From positions 207,217,553 through 207,281,552 of the forward strand of contig CM048552.1 of assembly GCA_026413225.1 (NCBI GenBank): a stretch of DNA of 64,000 nt, written 5' to 3'. The position numbers and the translations under genes are program-made. Positions 1 through 12,738 of this stretch are shown piece by piece; position 1 is the first letter of the stretch, and each line of letters starts with the position of its first letter. A model generated the notes under the pieces. The model worked only from the letters and a program-made list of their open reading frames with translations. It ran no database searches and was not told the origin of the DNA. This stretch comes from Otis tarda. Its lineage: Eukaryota; Chordata; Aves; Otidiformes; Otididae.

Positions 1-876
1 GATGATACTTAAAATACTGGTATATGAATCTAGCAATTCCTGGAAGGAATGTCTCAGTTTGATACCTCAGAGTGATTCCTTAGGTTCTCTGCAGATTCAG
101 AAGCAGACTCTGAAAATATTCGTCAAGTCTTTAACAGCTGAAAATTATCTTCCATAAATGAAGCAAACTTTAAAAACTCGGAGACTCTGGCAAAGGACTG
201 AGAAGCTTCCTGGAACACTGAGCTAGTCCCTCACTTCCCCCACGAGGGCAGAGCTCTCACTTTGTAAAATACTGTGTTAGATAGTGTAAACTAATATCAC
301 AATTTTACTTTTTAATACAAGTGAATGAATTAAATAATCTGTCACATTTCTCTAGCCTTAATTTGTCCTCAGGTAAATAGATCAAGGCTGTAAATAGATT
401 AAGCCTGTATGCAAAGGAGAAATAATATACAATAACAGTCAGTTTATCTATTTACTTCCTTCCCACTTATATTGTTTAGGAGACTTGGGGAAAAAAAAAT
501 CAAAATATATTTCTCAGTGAATTTAATTGCCAGTCTTTAATTCTCAAATTCTTTTTATCTCCCAAATCTCATAACTCATGAGTTTTAGTATCCTAATAAT
601 CCAGTTCACACTACTTTAAAACTTGACCTAGTACAGCTTTATTCCTAATCTTTAATAATGAAATTACAATTACTTTCTCCATTCTACACTTCACAAAGTG
701 ATAAGTGGTGTGTCTTTAACATCATCCAGTGAGAGAAAATTTTACCTGCAGTTCAGATTTTTCTTGGGTTTTCTGCAATGCTTCTCATAGTGCTTTTAGA
801 ATGCAGAATAGTTGCTTTGTGAAGATTCATTCCATGTTATATTCTGCCAAGCTATCAGTCATGGAAACGTAAGAGT
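1..876. other. unannotated AT-rich sequence
   Basis: No open frame, RNA gene or recognisable repeat is visible here. The sequence is AT-rich with short A and T runs. It leads into the decayed 3' end of a CR1 copy. Confidence 0.6.
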
Positions 877-1372
877 GTCCTGGGAAGGGACACCTTCCGC
901 TAGACCAGGTTGCTGAAAGCCCCATCCAACCCGGCCTTGAACATTTCCAAACGGATGTCAGGGCACCGACAACTTCTCTGAGCAACCTGTTCCTGTGCCT
1001 TACCACTCTCACAGTAAATAAATTCTTCCTTATATCTAATCTAAATCTACCCTCTTTCAGTTGAAAACAGTTACCCCTTGTCCTATCACTACACATCATT
1101 GTAAAAAGTCACGCCACACTTCTCCAGCTGTCTTGTAGGCTCCCTTTAGGTCCTGGAAGGCCACTATAAGGTCTCCCCGGAGCCTTCTCTTCTCCAGGCT
1201 GAGCAACCCCAACTCTCAGTCTGTCCCTGCAGGGAACGTGCTCCAGCCACTTCATTGTCTTCCTGGCTCTCCTCTGGATCCACTCAAGCAGGTGCACGTC
1301 CTTCTTATGTTGGGGGCCCAGAGCTGAACACAGTACTCCAGGTGGGGTCTCACGAGAGTGGAGTAGACTTGC
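877..1372 (-). mobile_element. CR1 LINE fragment, 3' part, old copy
   Basis: Read on the minus strand, this matches in order the last third of CR1 ORF2 and the 3' UTR. The antisense landmarks are seen from low to high coordinates: the GACACCTTCC tail segment, the 'ctggccttgaa' segment, 'ccccttgtcctatcac', 'ggtctccccggagcc', 'ttctcttctccaggctgagcaacc' and 'cagtactccaggtggggtctcac'. The terminal octamer array is missing or decayed. Stops and frameshifts interrupt the reading frame, so it is a dead 5'-truncated copy. It is clearly more diverged than the copies at 10.8 and 37.7 kb. Confidence 0.93.
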
Positions 1373-2240
1373 CAAATATGCAGGTGCCAACATTTTTATT
1401 AGAAAGTAAAAAAAAAAAACCAAAAAACCCAAACAAAACAAAAAGCACCTGTAGATGTTCAATTTTTAAGTAGCTACTCAAAACACACGAGCAAAAACCC
1501 TATAAGTATCACAAAATGCACAGATGCCTTGAAGGAATGCAAATTGCCATAGGATGCTTTCTAGGGAGTAAGAAGGTTAAATAATCCTGTTCTTTGTACT
1601 TTCTTTATCTGGATCCATATTTTCCATTCAAACATTAATTTGCAGCTCCTTTTTGATCAATACATGGATTTTCTGTTCTACTACCTGACTATAAGAGCAG
1701 AGAGAATTAAAATTCCAGGCTCCTGGGTAATTAATTTTCTCTATGCTTTTCATCCCTCCAGTCACAGTAGCATGTCCATATTCATGCGCTTAACAAACAT
1801 GGTACCATGCAGCAAACTTGTATACATTTGTACTAATTTGTCTGAGCTGATGACAAATTTTAGTATGACTCACAGATCTTCAGTAATATTTTAATTCATC
1901 TTTTGTATCCATCCATTGCCAGGGTGAAATATGGAATAAATAATAAAATAGAGGACATTTCGTTATTTTTGAAGAATGAAAACAAAGTAAAAAAAAGGGA
2001 AAAATCACTAAAATTGTAAGCTGTTTTTTGGTAAGCAAAATCAAACTCTTCTTCGAGGAGATTGTTCTCTTCTGTCACAAAAGAAGTCTGATAAGTAAAA
2101 TAAGCCAAATGAAAGCTATACTGTATATGGTACTGGAAAAATAAGGTAAGCAAAGGAGAATTGCTACTATCTGATATTCTGCACTAAAATTCTCTTTGTA
2201 ATGTAGCTCTTGAATATAAAGCTCTGATATTTGTAGGGAC
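1373..2240. other. unannotated AT-rich sequence between two CR1 copies
   Basis: An A-rich run with CCAAAAAACCC-like texture lies at about 1409-1442, just beyond the CR1 5' truncation point. The rest is AT-rich with only short open frames on both strands and no recognisable product. Confidence 0.55.
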
Positions 2241-2770
2241 AACTCAGTGCTGGGGCCAGTTCTGTTTAATATCTTTATCAACCATCTGGATGAGGAGATT
2301 GAGTGCTCCCTCTGTAAGTTTGCAGATGACACCAAACTGGGCAGGAGTGTCAATGTGCTCGAGGGTAGGAACTGAGATTCCTGTGGGAACTGAGATTCTT
2401 TAGTCTGGAGAAGAGGAGGCTGAGGGGAGATCTCATTGCTCTCTACAACTGCCTGAAAGGAGGTTGTAGGGAGGTGGGTGTTGGTCTCTTCTTCCAAATA
2501 ACTTGTGATAGGACAAGAGGAAGTGGCCTCAAGTTGTGGCAGGGGAGGTTTAAATTGGATATTAAGAAACACTTCTTTACTGAAAGAGTGGTCAGGCACT
2601 GGAACAGGCTGCCCAGGGAAGTGGTGGAGTCACCATCCCTGGAGGTGTTCAAAGAACGTGTAGAGGTGGCACTTCAGGACATGGTTTAGTAGGCATGGTG
2701 GTGTTGGGTTGACAGTTGGACTTGATGATCTTGGAGGTCTCTTCCAACCTAAAGATTCTATGATTCTATT
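2241..2770 (+). mobile_element. CR1 LINE fragment with internal deletion
   Basis: Sense strand plus. The left part (2241 to about 2367) matches the reverse transcriptase core, including the segment coding a [12 protein letters not shown] motif ('tttgcagatgacaccaaact', 2318-2337). It then jumps to the C-terminal part ('ctggagaagaggaggctgagggg'), so roughly 0.4 kb of ORF2 is missing compared with the copy at 37.7 kb. The 3' end is intact: the 'ttggaggtctcttccaacct' segment followed by the ATTCTATG octamers at 2755-2770. Many substitutions make it an older copy, not coding. Confidence 0.93.
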
Positions 2771-5418
2771 ATTATTTAATGGTACTTCTTTAACTTCATA
2801 TGGTGCAGCTGAAAGGATGCTGAAGGCTTGATGTGCTGCAGTTCTGTTTCTTGATAGGGTGAACAGTCATTACTGTTTCAAATGCATGTTCCGATGTTCA
2901 GCCTGAGGAAGTGTAGTTTAGCTGGTGTCGCTTGTCAGAATTCTTGGTAGTTTTGCCTTAGTGGTGGGATTGATGGAGTAGAGTCACAACATCCATATCT
3001 GTAGAGGAAGACTGCTAGTACTAAGGATCAGATGTCAACAATGTAAATGTCATTTTTTTTTTTTGCTTTTTAAACTTAGGAGTAACTCTCTTTTAGTCCT
3101 AGAATGTTAATGCCTATTTATGCTGGTGTACAATAGGTGTGCTTTTGGAGCATACCTTCCAGTTTAGTTTCATTTAAAAGGAACTTGGTTGTCATACTTT
3201 CTGAGCACATCACCATTTAAACCAGACCACAGTAAAGGGGAAAACTGGGAGATTTCCTTCAGAAGTGCACTTTCAGTCTGAACTAAATGTAGATGCACTC
3301 ATTTGCTAAGAAATATCTGCTACAGAATGAAAAAATACCCTGTTCCTTCTGTACTTATTAGGGGTTTTATTCAGACAGCAGAAAATGAGAACCCTGGATT
3401 TCTTTTGTGAGCTGTCAAACCAATCTTGCCAGCAATATCTATTCAGATGACTTTGGTAAACCAGGTTGACAAGTTGTAGGGAAGTGAGAGCAGTACAGAA
3501 TAAATATCAGTGAATTTCTTGGCCTTATCCCCAGACTGCTCTCCTTCTGAACTGGCCTTTTCCTTTTCTCCAAGGTTCAGCAGATGTTTAGCACAGCAGG
3601 ACAGATGTGGATATGCAAGAGAACTTGGCTACCAGTAGGTATTCAGCCAAAAAAAAATCTCCAGGAAGAGGTGATATATGATCTCTGATCAGTACAATTT
3701 GAATCTACTGTGTGATGCCTTATCAAATGATGGAATAAATCTGGAATAAATGGAATAAATGATGGAATAAAGCTGACTAGAAAGTCAGCTTTATGTTCTG
3801 ATGCATATTCTACTTGCTCTAACTTTCAATACATAAAGGTTATATTAATAAAACACCCTTGTAATTAAGTCACATCTGGAGCATTTAAATCTGCAAAGAG
3901 AGACATAGGCCAGGTCTAAGAGTGAGGAGCTGCATGCCTGTTACCACATTAAGCTGTGTGAAAACTCATGTCTTGCACCAGAGAGAAAGTGCATGTGGGT
4001 TACAGCCCCCTCAACTACTCTTTACTATCCTAGTAAAGCCACCATTTCTGCATGTCAAAGAGAATGGAAAAAATAGACTTTCCGAAGGTTTCTTTTGGTA
4101 GTTTTGCCAAGTGGGGGTTCAATGAATGAAGGGAATGCTCATCTTTTGGTCATAGGTCATTTCTTGAGGCCTTTGAGTTTTCTTTATTAAGTCTCTGCTC
4201 TGCAAATTCTAATTAATTTAAGAAGAGCTTGTCAAAGCCAGTTAAAAAAATATAAAGTAAGCGCCTGGTGAGTTACTGTTCAAGCCTTGCGTTATGGCAG
4301 TGGGTGTTTATAAACTGTTTCTGTCCTCCTTACTCATGCTGGTTATTTTATGCTGCTTCTTGCAAAACATGCCCTACATTATCTTGCCTCTACCTGCTCT
4401 ATTCTGATATCTCTGTTCTGATATCTCTGACACGATGAGGGGAAAAATAAAAATATAGATCTTAATATGATAGGGCGAAAAAAGTAATTTCACTGCTGGA
4501 AGACTGAATTGCTTCTGAATATAATCTGTGATATTGAAGTTTCGAAAGTAACAAAGGAAAGATATTAAATAAATAAATTAGTATGAACATTGCTTTTAAA
4601 GAACAATTGAACCATTACTTTAATTAGGTTCAGGAGATGAATTGAGCCAAGTTTGTCACAAGTCATGAGTGATTCTGGGACAGCTGAGAGAGAGGAGTAG
4701 GGCTGGAAACTAGCTGGGAGGAAAGGTTGGGGAAAGCAAGGATGTTATTTGCCCCAAAGCATAAATAAAAAAGTTATTGGACTCCTTGATACCAAAACTT
4801 TGAAAATATTGATCAGCAGTAGTGGGAGCTTATGTATTTTTCTTGAAAGCTCCGTTACAGAATCCTCACTTTGGAGCCCTACATTCTGAAACACACTTCA
4901 GGCTGAAACTGGTAAAAGAGGCAAGGTATCTGTCTACAGCATTAGTGTATTCCTCTGAGAAGGTCATGACTGGATCTCTTTACTGTCAGCAGAGAAACAT
5001 AGGCACTTCCAGAATGAGATTTATTTTGTTATAAAGCAGAACTCTCAAAGACTTAGATGAATCTTGCACAAGAAGCATCTATTTTTTTCCCCAATGACCT
5101 CAAAGGAAGTCTAGGGTGACAATCGTGGCAATAGTTATATCACAGTTACGGAAAGCCAGGTCATTGTCTATGTGTATGTCAATAATCCAGTTGACTTCTT
5201 GTGAGAAAAGGCAAATAGCAGTAGAAAAGTTGTCATTCTCATGTCTATTCCTCCTTATTGAAGAGATTTGTTCAAGTCTGGCATTCATTTTGAGTTGCAA
5301 GTTCAACTTTCCTTGCCTGTTAATCTTGCTTGTCCCTCTTGGCTCCACAATGAAGCCTTTCTAGTGACAAATAGAAGGAGAAGATAATTTCCCTTCATGG
5401 ATGTACTTTTGCTCATGT
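2771..5418. other. unannotated unique sequence
   Basis: About 2.6 kb with no gene or interspersed repeat that I can support. It contains a short TGGAATAAA tandem and a hairpin at 3731-3792, listed separately. Other short open frames look random. Confidence 0.5.
3731..3792. repeat. TGGAATAAA short tandem plus perfect hairpin
   Basis: Four copies of TGGAATAAA start at 3731, 3742, 3751 and 3763. They are followed directly by an inverted repeat, aaagctgact (3769-3778) and agtcagcttt (3783-3792), with a 4-base loop. This is seen directly; no function is implied. Confidence 0.8.
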
Positions 5419-5575
5419 GGCCCAGGATGTGATTACTTTCCACCACTGCAAGATCACACTTGATGTTTAACTCCTTGCTTATCTGGACCCTCAGGTCTTT
5501 TTTTTTTCTGCAGAGCTGCTACCTAGCCAGGCAGTGCCCAGCCTGTATTGAAGTATGTGATATTTGGTCATCTCT
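5419..5575 (-). mobile_element. old CR1 internal fragment
   Basis: This stretch is collinear with the antisense of the CR1 RT C-terminal region at about 38.28-38.42 kb. Shared landmarks in the same order are 'gcccaggatg', a 'ttatctggaccctcaggtct' segment, 'ctgcagagctgct' and 'cccagcctgtatt'. Divergence is high and both ends are decayed. It is a non-coding relic; the boundaries are approximate. Confidence 0.7.
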
Positions 5576-8500
5576 CCTGTTAAACTGTTAGCAAACTCCC
5601 AGACCCGGTCAAATGAACACTTTTATAGAAAGTCCAGGACATGGTTGAGTAATCAGGCTAAGCAGTCAAACTATGGCCACCTTATTTTGGAGGGTAAAAC
5701 ACAGAGACAAAGGCAGTTTGCCCAGTGAGAAAGAATGATCCAGGGCACAGTTAATTCCAGTATTAACATGAGCTTAAGTTACCTTCCAGCCCTGAGAGGC
5801 CCTAGCCCTGGCCTTGGTTTCCTCACTTTAGTATCTGTCAAGTTCTCCCCTTCTCCTCTACTTGTTACAGCTGATTCCAGTTAACTGCTGACTTACTGAT
5901 GGCTTTGCTTTTGAGCCTTCTTTACAGAATGAATTGAAGTTCGTAACAGGTGCTGACACCAATCTAATCTGTAATACAGTGATTCAGGATAAGAAACAAT
6001 AGATCCCAGTTTTAAGAGCAGTTATGTTTCTGTCTCTAAGTAGTACTTATATCCAGCCACAATGGATGCATTAGAAGTAAATAAGACAGTTAAAGTGAAA
6101 GCTGTCTGACACATTTGCAAAATAAAATTTTAATTTCATTTAGGATTTTCAAAGGAATGTAAAAGAGTCAGGTGCTCGGTTCCCACTGAATTTCAAAAAT
6201 ATTGATTTCCTTGATTCCTCATACCCCTTTATAAACTCCCAGCCTCTATGTGTATTTTGCATATTTTGCTATCTCAAATCTCTTTCTGCTTTTATTCTTG
6301 ACGCACAAGGGAAATATTCAATTTCAATTCAGTTCAAAAGAACTCAATTTCCACCTTTCGGTTCCACAAAAATTTGCAATTCTTTTGTTTTCTTTATTTT
6401 TTTTTTCAGTTAGACTAATTCAAGCAGAATGTGTTGCAGAGGTAGAAACATACAACTTTTATAACACTTTGAGATTTTCGGACTCAGTGGAACTTATTTA
6501 GATTACAGTCTGTCAGCAAAACTTGTCTAAGATTATGCCCATTTTTTTCACTGAATTATAACAAGATGAGAAAATGAGCTTTATTTGCTATTTTCTCCAT
6601 GTGCAGTTTTCAGTCTATACTTAGTTCCATGAGTTATACATGCAGAATTTTCAAGAAAGACTCTACATTTATAGTTTTAAAACCACATTTCATGTAATTC
6701 TGGCTGCATTTCCTGCAGTTGTATTGACAATTTACTCGTCAATTTCTAATGTACATGAAGGAACACTTTTTTTTCTCTTGTAATCTGGCCCCCAGAAGAC
6801 ATCTTGTTCTCCTATGTGCAGCAGTTAGACTTACAGCATATGGAATGACTGAGAATTGAGATGCATATGTGCAGTGGAGATCACACTGAAAGTTTGCAGG
6901 AAATAATCTTCAAGTACTGTCTCTTCTCAGTCTTGCTACTCCCAGTCTTATCCATCAGCTTGGTTCTCTCCTACAGCAGGGATTATGTAACAACTTTAAT
7001 TCTACAGTTGGGTTTGGATGTCTGTCTTTGTAAGGATGTTGTACCAATCTGATCTTTTCAACAACACATTGATTATCTCCTACAAATGCATTTTCTTCAA
7101 TGCTTCAAAACCTTGTCGGTAAATTAATTACCTGGTAGAAAGTGATTTATTTTATTTGAGTCCACTACACTAAGATATAGAGTTGTTATCATGCATTACC
7201 AATACACTTTCTCAGATCCTTTTCAGTGCATTATAGAGAAAAATGCTATGGCACAAAGACAGCTGGATCCATCTTTCTACTCCCCCGCTTCTCCTACTCT
7301 CTCTGGATACATCTGTGTTACTAAATAAAACAACACAGGAACCAGGGGCCGATTGGCATGATATTGCTTACATCTCTACATCTAAACCCTTATTATACAG
7401 GAGGCCACATACGGCTGTCTACTGGAAATAGTCTTTGGCCATGCTCATCCCTAAGCCATAGTCTCACATTGTTTAGAACAGTATTAGTAGACTTGGACAA
7501 AAACTTGATAGAGACAACGATAATGATTAAATTACATGGATGAATGCTATTTGAGCTGGTGTTCATACCCAAGACCTCAGCCTACCTAGTTTGATAATAT
7601 ATATTTAACCTTGGTTCTCTTTTATAAGTGATGATCCTTTTGCTTTTTTCCGTCTTGACTGTTATCACACATTTTTTCCTGTTTCTGTAATGCACCTAGA
7701 GCACTGTAGCTCTAAGTTCATGCAATATCGTACAGCTCTTGGTAAGGTGCAATGCCAAGCTAAGTTGTATGAACCTTATCTGAACTTAATCTTAGAAAGT
7801 CAGCCTATCCTGTTACAAGTGGATTTTATAGGTCTGCTTTCCATGAGCTTAGTGTTGTGCTCTGTTGCTTGGTTCAAGCCTGTCCTCTGTCGATGCTACT
7901 GCATGGTGATTCTGGGTTTGGTATCTGCAGTTCTTTCCTTTCTGTACCATTTTGGTGAAGAAATGAGGGTCAAAAAGCCTTCTTAAGTCAAAGTAATTTT
8001 ATCAATTAAAACGCAGCACTTAGGGAAAAAAAAGTAAGACACCATCTATGGGCCAAGCAAACAGATTTTCTGGCCATCCTCAAATGTCAAGGATATCTGC
8101 CTGAAATGCTCCTCACTTCTGGTCTAGACATAATTTCTCTTCTTTTTTTTTGGCTTTGTTAGTTATGACACAATTTGGCAAGCTACTCTGAACATTAAGT
8201 CACTCTTCTTAGAGCCTTTGGTTCGCCAGTCCTGAAACATCTTACCTTCTCAGCAGTTCTCCTAGATCATGACTTTATATTCCAACTTCTTCCTGCAACC
8301 ACCCTCTTGATTTAACTCGAATAGTATAAACCCAGTGTTTAATTCAGCGTGTTCACATAATTAATACCACCAAAGGGCAAAAGATATCTGGGAAAACTAT
8401 ACAAAGCTACCTTTCTAGATTTGAGACAAACTGCCCACAAGCCTTTGGCTTTGTGGCACTGCATGGCTCATTATCCCTGCCTCCCTCACAACTAACTGTC

Positions 8501-9000
8501 CAGAACAACCACCAAAAAAATGGGCATTTATATTCCCATGACATTCTTCCATAATCTTCATATAGGGCGGTATCTTCACTAGGGACTTTAATTAAATAGT
8601 CTATTTCAGGCTATATGTGTGCTAAATCTGTGTAAAAATCACATAGCTTTGTGCTTGCAAGCCCATGCTTGCTTATTTCAATTTGGTTTGCACCAGAAAA
8701 AAAATGGTTATTCCCTATCGCACTGTTAGCACAAAGAAATTTAACACTGATTTCAGTAAGAAAGAATAAGATATTTCATATTTTAGTGTACAAACTAGAG
8801 GTGAATGATATGGATATTTGTCATAGATTTCTTTACATTGGCAGGTAAAGTATAGCATAAAGAATTTACTGTCCTACTTTCCAACCCCAATTAAAGTAAT
8901 AGACATGGATAAATATGTCTAGCTATGAGATTTTATTGAGTAAATAATTGTATGTGAATATGATCTAATGGTTTGGACACTAATTTGGAAATTATCTTAC
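5576..9000. other. unannotated unique sequence
   Basis: AT-rich sequence of 3.4 kb with no recognised element. A strong polypyrimidine tract ending in CAG lies near 6400, followed by a short open frame, but no convincing exon follows. The 98-codon open frame at 7690-7986 starts with Met and is rich in hydrophobic residues, but shows no family motif. Confidence 0.5.
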
Positions 9001-9510
9001 ATAGAATCATTTGGTTTGGAAAAGACCCTTGAGACCATTGGGTCCAATCATTAACCTAACACTTTAGTCCACCAGTAAACCATGTCCCGTAGCATCTACA
9101 CATCTTTTTAAATATCTCCAGAGATGGTGACCCAGCCACTTCCTTGGGTAGCCTGTTCCAGTGCTTGACAACCCTTTTGGTGAATCAATTCTTCCTAATA
9201 TCCAAGCTAAATCTCCCCTGGTGCAATTTGAGGCTATTTCTTCTCATCCTATCACTAGTTACTTGGGAGAAGAGACCAACACCCACCTTACTACAGACTC
9301 CTTTCAAGTAGTTGTAGAGACCGATAAGGTCTCCCCTCAGCCTCCTTTACTCCAGGCTAAATAACCCCAGTTCCCTCAGCTGCTCCTCTTAAGACTTGTC
9401 CTCTAGATCCTTCACCAACTTCGTTGCACTTTCTTGGATGCACTCCAGCACCTCAGTGCCTTTCTTGAAGGGCCCAAAACTAAACACAGTATTCAAGATG
9501 TGGTCTCAAC
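9001..9510 (-). mobile_element. CR1 LINE fragment, 3' part, older copy
   Basis: Minus-strand CR1. The 3' end is at 9001 (a single 'atagaatcat' unit remains), followed by the antisense 3' UTR and the C-terminal part of ORF2: 'gcctgttccagtgcttgacaac', 'aataaccccagttccctcag', 'aaactaaacacagtattcaag'. The wording differs from the young copies and resembles the 2.24 kb copy, indicating an older CR1 subfamily. It has no intact frame. Confidence 0.93.
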
Positions 9511-10804
9511 ACATGTTGATATATAAGAACATTACTGTCTCAGTGAACTCAAATTTAAAATTTCACAGTCTTAAAGGCCCTTGTAACAATGCTACAGGTA
9601 GTGAACCATTGTGGTATTTTGTGAATGGTGCTTGCATAAATATCTTAGATAAAACAAATGGAGAACGTTCTTTCATCTTTGATGACTGTAAAATTTCTGT
9701 TAATAAAATTATTGAAATGTAACTCTTGTGTTTTATAAACCATTCTCTGCTTAAGTGAAAAATGAAGTAAAGGAATTCAAATGTCTGAAAAGTAGTTCAC
9801 ATGTTACTAGGGATGCTTCACTGTGAAAAGGTAACACATTTGAATCCACCAGAATGAGCATATGTCCTTATGGTGGTAAGGAGCCCAAACAGAGAATAAT
9901 TAGTATTTAAAGCCCTAAAACACTAATATATGCTTTAATAATGCCAGTTACCTAAAACTCTTCAGAGAGATGTACTTTCAGGAAAGGGTATAAACACCCA
10001 TTGTCACCAGGAAGCAAACAATTTACACATCATTAACCCTGTTTAATGTTTTTCTTTGTAGCTTTGTACAGTATGCAATCAATTTTAGTCCATTATTTTC
10101 ACCTTGTCTTTACAGTCATAATAATATTTAATCACAGTTGCAAGACCAAGGGAGAAAAATAACTACGTAAAATGCAAATACTGAGTTAAATAGGAAAAAA
10201 TAGCTGCAAGAAAAGTGAGGCAGCTTATTTTTATCCAGTCAGAAAATACTTTGATGTCAAAAGCCTTTAAAGTTAAGATGCTTAGTATAGGCAACTCATT
10301 GAAAATCAGGTTTCTGTTTGGTGTAAACAAGTTCAGGATCTTGAAAGTTGATGGTCATTGTTCTGCTTACTTTGCTTTGATGTTGCAGCATAGACTCTGA
10401 AGTAGAAGATCTGGCTGCTTTTTTTCCCCTGTAGAGTCAGATTTTTAGAAAGGAAAACTCAAATTCTGGCTGATCTGTATAGTATAGCACCTTGTGTAGC
10501 AGTAACTCTGACTGTGGGAATTATTTTCTTCCAGAATTAAACAAAGTTATATCAACCCAATTTGTGGCTAATATGAGAAAAAAAACTTATTCAATGACTT
10601 TAAGTTATAATCAATGGATTCATTTGGACACTTGTTGAAGTTGTTAATTACCTTCAGTATTAAGAGCATACATCTTTTTTCCAATTTAAGTTTTGGAAAA
10701 AACACTGAGAGACATTAAAATTTGCCAGGCACATGACAGCTAAATGGATGTGACCTCTAACATTATGGTTTCACCTTGGTAAGTAATTTTGAACTGCTGA
10801 AGTT
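9511..10804. other. unannotated unique sequence
   Basis: AT-rich sequence of 1.3 kb without gene or repeat that I can support. Confidence 0.5.
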
Positions 10805-11580
10805 GCAAGTGCAAGGTCCTGCACCTGGGTCGTGGCAATCCCAGGCACAAATACAGGCTGGGCGGAGAATGGATTGAGAGCAGCCCTGAGGAGAAAGACT
10901 TGGGAGTGCTGGTAGACGAGAGGCTCAACATGAGCGGGCAATGCGCCCTTGCAGCCCAGAAGGCCAACCGCATCCTGGGCTGCATCAAGAGGAGCGTGGC
11001 CGGCAGGTCGAGGGAGGTGATTCTGCCCCTCTACTCTGCCCTGGTGAGACCCCACCTGGAGTACTGCGTCCAGTTCTGGAGCCCCCAACACAAGAAGGAC
11101 ATGGACCAGTTGGAAAGGGTCCAGAGGAGGGCCACCAAGATGATCAGAGGGCTGGAGCACCTCTCGTATGAGGACAGGCTGAGAGAGTTGGGGCTGTTCA
11201 GCCTGGAGAAGAGGAGGCTCCGGGGAGACCTGATAGCGGTCTTCCAATACCTCAAGGGGCCTACAGGAAAGATGGGGAGAAACTGTTCAGTAGGGCCTGT
11301 TGTGATAGGACAAGGGGTAATGGGTTTAAATTAGAAGGAGGTAGGTTTAGATTAGATATTAGAAAAAAATTTTTTACAATGAGAGTTGTAGAGCACTGGA
11401 ACAGGTTGCCCAGAGAGGTGGTGGATGCCCCATCCCTGGAAGTGTTCAAGGCCAGGCTGGATGAGGCTCTGAGCAACCTGATCTAGTCAGGGATGTCCCT
11501 GCTCTTGCAGGGGGGTTGGACTAGATGACCTTTGAAGGTCCCTTCCAACTCTAACCATTCTATGATTCTATGATTCTATG
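10805..11580 (+). mobile_element. young CR1 LINE, 5'-truncated 3' segment
   Basis: Sense strand plus. It is nearly identical to the 3' third of the long CR1 at 37.67-40.33 kb. It encodes the C-terminal part of ORF2 ([16 protein letters not shown] at its start) in one frame from about 10,808 until a single-base deletion in a G run near 11,255, after which the frame shifts. The 3' UTR and three ATTCTATG octamers end at 11,580. The hexamer GAAGTT lies at 10,799-10,804 and again at 11,580-11,585, a possible short target duplication or microhomology. Few substitutions make it one of the youngest copies here. Confidence 0.96.
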
Positions 11581-12202
11581 AAGTTATATCTTGCTAGTAG
11601 CTTTTGGATCCCAGTATATATATTTTCCCCTATATAGCTTCGATGTTTCAGTCAGAATTCTTAAAAATGCCTATGTTTACAAAACCTTTTTGGTTTCCAG
11701 ATCTTTTTAGTTCTATCTTCAAATGAGATCAAGCTGGGAATTATTTTTATATGCAAGGAAATTTCCACTGATGAGTTAAGGGAATAAAGATAGTATTAAT
11801 TGGTTGCATAATATTAAAATATCTGGAATGTACAAGAAGGCTCAAGCTGTTAATTAAGATAAATTGTGAAAATAGTCATACAGACTGTAATTTCCATGTA
11901 GACTTTAAAAGCAAGAAAATTATCTTGGTGAAGAAGAAATATATGGTAATAAATTCATCTGAGAATCTGATCCTGCTCTGATAGTTCCAAATCATCTGCT
12001 AGCAGCACATATGTTTTGGGTGCTCAGACTTCTATCCCCAGCATCGTGTCTCCGTGTTTTCTACACAGATGGTGGTGGACACTTCTAGAGGGCAATTCCA
12101 AACACTTATCAAGAGCAATAATTAGGTTAAAACTCTGGCTAACTTATTAAGAATCTAGCACTCTCTCAGCCTATGTTTGTAAACTCAAATCAGACATATA
12201 CG
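11581..12202. other. unannotated sequence between two young CR1 copies
   Basis: About 620 bp of AT-rich sequence separating two CR1 insertions of opposite orientation whose 3' ends face each other. Nothing else is recognised. Confidence 0.6.
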
Positions 12203-12738
12203 ATTCATAGAATTATAGAATCATAGAATGGTTTGGGTTGGAAGGGACTTTCAAAGGTCATCTAGTCCAACCCCCCTGCAAGGAGCAGGGACATCCCCGA
12301 CTAGATCAGGTTGCTCAGAGCCTCATCCAGCCTGGCCTTGAATGTTTCCAGGGATGGGGCATCCACCACCTCTCTGGGCCACCTGTTCCAGTGTTCTACA
12401 ACTCGCATTGTAAAAATTTTTTTCCTAATATCAATATCTAATCTGAATCTACCTCCCTCTATTTTAAAACCATTACCCCTCGTCCTATCACAACAGGCCC
12501 TACTGAGCAGCCTCTCCCCATCTTTCTTGTAGGCCCCCTTGAGGTATTGGAAGACCGCTATAAGGTCTCCCTGGAGCCTTCTCTTCTCCAGGCTGAACAG
12601 CCCCAACTCTCTCAGCCTGTCCTCATAGGAAAGGTGCTCCAGCCCTCTGATCATCTTCGTGGCCCTCCTCTGGACCTTCTTCAGCTGGTCCATGTCCTTC
12701 TTATGTTGAGGGCTCCAGAACTGGACACAGTACTCCAG
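12203..12738 (-). mobile_element. young CR1 LINE, 5'-truncated 3' segment
   Basis: Minus strand. The octamer array and 3' UTR are at 12,203-12,310. An almost open ORF2 C-terminus follows: a 130-codon frame on minus at 12,301-12,693 beginning [20 protein letters not shown]. The frame contains an in-frame 'DI' duplication (RLDIDIRKK), caused by one extra repeat of a 6-base unit near 12,431. The copy stops at 'cagtactccag', where the unique flank resumes. It is close to the 10.8 and 37.7 kb copies. Confidence 0.96.

Noticed and set aside
6402..6501. Strong polypyrimidine tract and CAG followed by an open frame
   Set aside because: The open part is short, with no matching donor in a sensible place and no family resemblance.
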